A stretch of DNA of 29,176 nucleotides, from positions 1 through 29,176 of the IMG/VR virus record IMGVR_UViG_3300042691_013017. One strand, 5' to 3'. Of this stretch, positions 28,268 through 29,176 are shown piece after piece. Each line of letters starts with the position of its first letter. Positions within the stretch are counted from its first letter, which is position 1. Origin of the DNA: a virus. The notes beneath the pieces were generated by a model. It saw only the letters and a program-made list of their open reading frames with translations. It did no database searches and was not told where the DNA came from. A program made the translations under genes and the position numbers.

Positions 28268-28301
28268 AATAAAAGGGCCGGTGGTTGTGACGCCACCGGC
28301 C
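28268..28301 (-). terminator. Rho-independent terminator between scaffold and capsid genes
   Basis: On the minus strand the perfect nine-base stem GGCCGGTGG/CCACCGGCC (28301-28293 and 28284-28276, eight-base loop) is followed by C and TTTTATTT (28274-28267). It lies 34 bases after the scaffold stop. Confidence 0.82.
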
Positions 28302-28334
28302 AAAGGGCTCCAACGCCCGTCCACCAGGAGAGAT

Positions 28335-29159
28335 TCAGGTCACGGGTGCGGTCCCGTATTTCTTGGCATAGTGCGCGTCGATGGTGGCGCGCGTGCGTGC
28401 GTGATCGGGATGGCGCGGGTTGGTGTTGGCCTCGGACAGCAGCAGGGCCTTCACGTCCTCCTGTCCACCGCCGCCAGCAGTCGGAGGAATGCCGCCAGCC
28501 TCGCGCAGCTCGGGGCCGATCTTGGCCAGGATGCGGTACGCCAGCGCCGGGTCGGTCATCAAGCTGTCGAACTTGCCCTTGTCGGCAGGATCGGCGAACT
28601 TGTCGAACGCCAGCGCTGCGGCGTCCAGTTGCTTGCCGTACTCAGGCCCCCAGGCTTTCTCCAGCGCCCCGCGTGTCGTCTCGACGGTGGTGTCGATCGC
28701 ACCCGTCACCAGCTCGGGGGCCACCGCGAAATACTTGCCCATCACGAAGTCGAACTGCTTCTGCGTCAGCCCTGCCGCCAGCGCATCGGTGCGGAATGCC
28801 TTGGTGCGGTCGTCCTCGACAAACGATTCCTTGAAGGCGTCCGGCACCGTGATCGTGTATTCCTCGGCGGCTTTCGGTGGCACGTCACCCGTACCCATGC
28901 GGGCCTGCAGTTGGTTGTAGCTCTCGGCCATTTTGCGGGCGCTGGCCTCCACGTCCAGGGCCTCGCCAGACATCACCCTGAATTTCTCCGGGATGAACTC
29001 GGCGGGTGGCGCTGGAGGTGGAGCCAGTGCGGAGGGCGGTGCGGGTGGGTCGCCGGCCGGCGGGGTTGCGGGTGGCGTGGCTGTGGGCGGCACCGGTGGC
29101 GTGGGATCGCCACCGCCTGCAGCGCCCGGGGTTCCGTCCATCAGCACGAATCTACGCAT
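28335..29159 (-). CDS. Capsid assembly scaffolding protein
   Basis: This 274-residue protein has AAGGAGAG seven bases before ATG 29159. The N-terminus (residues 10-53) is a Pro/Ala-rich disordered arm. Then FIPEKFRVMSGEALDVEASA, ARKMAESYNQLQARMG and the EEYTITVPDAFKESF region follow, a layout I know from scaffold proteins of T7-like and related podoviruses. The body is helical and acidic, and the C-terminus ends with short basic helices (HPDHARTRATIDAHYAKKYG), as expected for coat binding. It sits directly before the capsid gene, as in T7 (gp9-gp10). The portal gene should lie just outside the window. Confidence 0.85.
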   Translation of the reverse strand: MRRFVLMDGTPGAAGGGDPTPPVPPTATPPATPPAGDPPAPPSALAPPPAPPAEFIPEKFRVMSGEALDVEASARKMAESYNQLQARMGTGDVPPKAAEEYTITVPDAFKESFVEDDRTKAFRTDALAAGLTQKQFDFVMGKYFAVAPELVTGAIDTTVETTRGALEKAWGPEYGKQLDAAALAFDKFADPADKGKFDSLMTDPALAYRILAKIGPELREAGGIPPTAGGGGQEDVKALLLSEANTNPRHPDHARTRATIDAHYAKKYGTAPVT

Positions 29160-29176
29160 CGCTCTCTCCTTGTGGT

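Overview
The window is a near-continuous stretch of a temperate, podovirus-type phage genome. It could be a prophage, an episomal phage or a phage contig. GC is high, ribosome binding sites are GGAG-type, and the protein families (RecE/RecT pair, DUF551, DUF4224, GH108 endolysin, 3TM holin, T7-like tail tube proteins) suggest a host in the Burkholderiales, probably Comamonadaceae-like. The host call is inference from composition and family memory; no host gene is visible.

Layout. (1) 1-1030 is a lambda-like immunity region. A leftward Cro-like gene (253-486) is followed by a LexA-DNA-binding-domain-like gene cut by the window edge (1-252). A rightward short CI-like repressor lies at 575-916. 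Two nearly identical promoters flank the repressor, PR at 493-521 and PL at 1001-1029. Each carries two 17-bp operators with centres 23 bp apart. (2) 1068-7605 is a rightward early operon with many ATGA overlaps. It holds small unknown genes, two small membrane proteins, a RecE-like nuclease, RecT, a DUF551 protein, and three homing-type nuclease genes close together (HNH-like, HNH-AP2, DUF4224::GIY-YIG), then an excisionase-like gene and a tyrosine integrase. (3) 7606-7762 is the repeat-rich convergent gap between integrase and late genes and is a candidate attP. (4) 7763-29176 is the leftward late region. In transcription order (right to left) it encodes scaffold, major capsid protein, a 151-aa capsid-cassette protein, tail tubular proteins A and B, a GNAT protein, a gp14-like and two larger internal/ejection proteins, several small structural genes, a beta-helix protein, a protein with five 24-residue His-containing repeats, an 848-aa virion protein, terminase small and large subunits, tail spike, and a lysis cassette (small membrane proteins, endolysin, holin).

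The gene order cro-cI-PL-early-recombination-xis-int-[att]-late tail end matches the circular lambda map. The virion block follows T7-like order, with terminase near the end. Portal and replication genes would lie outside the window. The most unusual signals are: 14 copies of the palindrome CTCGAG packed into 6180-7518 in every codon phase; the DUF4224::GIY-YIG fusion just upstream of xis/int; the mirrored operator/promoter pair with predicted leaderless cro and cI transcripts; the 24-residue repeat protein; and a coding-like plus-strand membrane ORF without a start codon inside the leftward operon. There is no stretch over 300 bases without a gene. No tRNA, CRISPR array, insertion sequence or reverse transcriptase was seen.
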